Assembly (NCBI RefSeq): GCF_040403615.1 | Contig: NZ_JBBAKG010000030.1 | Span: forward strand, 1 to 64,000 | Direction: 5' to 3' | DNA: 64,000 nt | DNA from: Haliscomenobacter sp040403615 | GTDB lineage: Bacteria > Bacteroidota > Bacteroidia > Chitinophagales > Saprospiraceae | Part shown: one piece after another, positions 62,272 to 64,000 of the stretch | Layout: every line of letters starts with the position of its first letter | How positions within the stretch are numbered: position 1 is the stretch's first letter | Notes under the pieces: generated by a model | The model's database searches: none | Told to the model about the DNA's origin: nothing | The model's input: only the letters and a program-made list of their open reading frames with translations | Translations under genes and position numbers: made by a program

Positions 62272-62931
62272 TTAGCGGTGCTTAAGGCTCATTAACAGGG
62301 AAAAAGCTTTGTCCAAATCCTTATTCCCTACCACAATGGTGTATTCATTGGAGGTAGAGATCATTTCAACCAGGTTGATGCCATTGAGCGCCAACTCTTT
62401 GAGAATATAGTAGTACAAGCCGTATACAAATTGGTTGCCCGCAGGCAGCATAAGACTGATGGAACTGAGGTCTTTCTCTTTGACCAGCATTTTTTCTAAT
62501 TGAAAAATTTCTTCCAATTCGATCCCCATGTTTTCCGAAATGACAATCGTGGTTTCTGACACTCCTTGTGAAAAAGAATAAAATACCTTGGCTTGCTTGC
62601 TGATGGCCTTGAGCAAATCGACCTGTTTGCTCAGCAAAGTCTCCGAATTAAGAAAAGTATAATCCAACAAGCCAGAGCGCACACTGATGTCGGTCATTTG
62701 GTTGAAGAATTGCCGCATGTTTCTATCCAGGTTCATCAATTTCCCAGTATCCATGCGGTTGATGGCCTGAATGATCGCACCGTAGTTGATTGTTTTTCCT
62801 ACAGCTTGTTCTACTTCCGGGTGAATCTTGCGAGCCAAAGAAGACACATTGACCAAACCTTCAGCTAAGGCTTCGATTAAAAAGGGAGACCGAAGGATAA
62901 TCTGACTGACGTGTTCTGATATTTTTATCAC
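62272..62931 (-). CDS. Free-standing ACT-domain protein, aspartokinase-like
   Basis: This protein of about 219 aa is called from a GTG at 62931, 11 bp after the predicted transcription start; a TTG frame upstream is less likely. The N-terminal part (SSLARKIHPEVEQAVGK) is helical. The C-terminal 140 residues look like one or two ACT domains similar to the regulatory tail of aspartate kinase (SSISLMLPAG, LNGINLVEMISTSNEYTIVV). There is no kinase core. It is divergent from the aspartate kinase gene, suggesting a link to lysine or threonine control. Confidence 0.78.
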   Translation of the reverse strand: MIKISEHVSQIILRSPFLIEALAEGLVNVSSLARKIHPEVEQAVGKTINYGAIIQAINRMDTGKLMNLDRNMRQFFNQMTDISVRSGLLDYTFLNSETLLSKQVDLLKAISKQAKVFYSFSQGVSETTIVISENMGIELEEIFQLEKMLVKEKDLSSISLMLPAGNQFVYGLYYYILKELALNGINLVEMISTSNEYTIVVGNKDLDKAFSLLMSLKHR

Positions 62932-62947
62932 TTTGTTAAAATTTATA

Positions 62948-62955
62948 CAAAAATA
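62948..62955 (-). promoter_or_regulatory. Candidate -7 element for the ACT-protein gene
   Basis: The minus strand reads TATTTTTG, matching TAnnTTTG. The predicted transcript start is about 10 bp before the GTG start, which supports that start. No -33 site at the right spacing. Confidence 0.45.
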
Positions 62956-63007
62956 AATTTTTTCGTACAATTAACTGTTGAAATTTCCAATTGCTTGCTC
63001 CGCACTT

Positions 63008-63015
63008 TACTTTTG
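63008..63015 (+). promoter_or_regulatory. Candidate -7 element for the aspartate kinase gene
   Basis: TACTTTTG matches TAnnTTTG, 57 bp before the ATG at 63073. It gives a leader of about 50 nt. No -33 element was recognised. Confidence 0.45.
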
Positions 63016-63072
63016 TTTCATCAATCAAGATGATTAATTATTGCAAGTATTCACATCATTAAGTACGAAGTT

Positions 63073-64000
63073 ATGCAAGTTCTGAAATTTGGTGGCACCT
63101 CAGTTGGAAGTCCGGAAAGAATGCGTCGAGTAGGCGAACTGATCGACGATGGCCAACCTAAAATTGTGGTACTCTCGGCAGTATCTGGCACCACCAATAA
63201 GTTGGTTGAATTGGGAGAACTCATTCGCAAACAACAGATTGAAGTCGCTTCCATCAAACTTGCGGCACTACGTGAGGAGTACCGGTTGTTTGTAAACGAA
63301 CTATTGCCCACTGATCCATTTCAGGCAAAAGGACATGATACTGTACGGGGTATTTTTGACGAAACCGAACAATTGCTTTGGGTAAATCGCTTTGAAACCC
63401 GCCATGAAAAATGGATTCTTGCTCAAGGTGAAATCATTTCTACGAATTTATTTCAGTTGTACCTGGCATCCATAGAGCGGCCCTCTGCTTTGCTTTCTGC
63501 TCTCGATTTCATGCGTATTGACGAGCACGGCGAGCCAGATTTGGAATGGATTGAAGAAAGATTAGAACTCTTGTTGCCTCAACAACACCCTTTGGCAACC
63601 TATTTCATTACCCAAGGCTACATTTGTCGCAATGCTTTTGATGAAGTAGACAACCTTCAGCGGGGAGGAAGTGACTACAGTGCAACTTTAATCGGGGCAG
63701 CAATTCGTGCTTCTGAAATTCAAATTTGGACAGACATCGACGGCATCCACAACAATGATCCCCGCATCGTTGAAAACACCTGGCCGATCCGCCAAGTATC
63801 CTATCGGGAAGCAGCAGAATTGGCTTATTTCGGCGCCAAAATTTTGCACCCTACCTGCGTCATTCCAGCAGAAGAACGCCAGGTACCGATTGTACTGAAA
63901 AATACCTTTGAGCCAAAGGCTCATGGCACATTGATTTCAAGTACATCTTCCAATCGCACAATAACCGCTATCGCAGCCAAGGATGGCATCACCGCCATCA
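63073..64000 (+). CDS. lysC: Aspartate kinase, truncated at the window edge
   Basis: The first 309 codons of an aspartate kinase are present; the gene runs off the right end with no stop. It begins MQVLKFGGTSVGSPERMRRV (the FGGTSVG nucleotide motif) and shows VVLSAVSGTTNKL, RFETRHEKWILAQGEIIST and QRGGSDYSATLIGAAI. It also has IQIWTDIDGIHNNDPRIVENTWPI and LAYFGAKILHPTCVIPAEE. The last residues are entering the ACT region. It catalyses the first step of the lysine, threonine and methionine pathway. A homoserine dehydrogenase fusion cannot be ruled out because the 3' half is missing. Confidence 0.96.
   Translation, partial: MQVLKFGGTSVGSPERMRRVGELIDDGQPKIVVLSAVSGTTNKLVELGELIRKQQIEVASIKLAALREEYRLFVNELLPTDPFQAKGHDTVRGIFDETEQLLWVNRFETRHEKWILAQGEIISTNLFQLYLASIERPSALLSALDFMRIDEHGEPDLEWIEERLELLLPQQHPLATYFITQGYICRNAFDEVDNLQRGGSDYSATLIGAAIRASEIQIWTDIDGIHNNDPRIVENTWPIRQVSYREAAELAYFGAKILHPTCVIPAEERQVPIVLKNTFEPKAHGTLISSTSSNRTITAIAAKDGITAI

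Noticed and set aside
1..64000. tRNA, rRNA, intact IS or prophage genes
   Set aside because: No T-loop/acceptor patterns, rRNA motifs, transposase or phage structural genes were seen on reading both strands by eye; this was not checked by a search tool.

Overview
The window is chromosomal DNA from a Bacteroidota, most likely a Saprospiria relative (Haliscomenobacter/Lewinella type). The evidence is three very large or modular secreted proteins with type IX secretion (T9SS) sorting tails, a PorW/SprE-type T9SS lipoprotein, LytS-type sensor kinases with 7TM sensor modules, a DUF3667 zinc-ribbon membrane protein, and several upstream regions carrying the Bacteroidota -7 promoter element TAnnTTTG. 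The genus is inference. No tRNA, rRNA, CRISPR array, intact IS element or prophage was seen.

Layout. 0-4 kb: a palindromic repeat, a secreted SMP-30 lactonase, and der-rfbC-rfbD (GTPase plus dTDP-rhamnose synthesis). 4-9 kb: a signalling operon made of a degenerate LytS-like protein, an intact LytS-like kinase and a LytTR regulator. 9-15 kb: riboflavin synthase, a translationally coupled pair of apiosidase-like GH140 enzyme and apionate-lactonase-like protein, a bacilliredoxin, and a eukaryote-type XendoU ribonuclease fused to a lamin-tail domain. 15-19 kb: an exopolysaccharide priming transferase, a lipoprotein, a Gfo/Idh/MocA oxidoreductase and a small membrane protein. 19-25 kb: DUF3667 protein, guaB, a TERSRSA-type repeat array containing a 100-N assembly gap, then YceI-porin-YceI. 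25-42 kb: a secreted protein of unknown function, three T9SS cargo proteins (1294, 417 and 1562 aa), DUF2071, proA, tatC, YbaB. 41-46 kb: two SPOR-tailed proteins (thioredoxin-SPOR and subtilase-SPOR) flanking divergent XRE and ECF sigma regulators, then coaX. 46-52 kb: a PD-(D/E)XK-like protein, a TonB-dependent receptor, a DUF1016 remnant, a winged-helix protein and rpsT. 52-64 kb: sucA, an alpha-helical protein, a HAD phosphatase, an M23 peptidase, PorW/SprE, and a free-standing ACT protein divergent from a truncated aspartate kinase.

Themes: a cell-envelope and secretion programme (T9SS machinery with cargo, SPOR proteins, M23 peptidase, Tat, porin, TonB receptor), polysaccharide synthesis and plant-polysaccharide breakdown, and housekeeping metabolism. 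The most unusual non-coding signal is a family of about 120-bp palindromes with a conserved 21-nt loop and co-varying arms. There are two full copies, and the rest are partial or collapsed copies beside guaB, sucA and the PD-(D/E)XK-like gene. Most CDS starts were moved downstream of the longest reading frame to an ATG that begins a signal peptide or a conserved domain.
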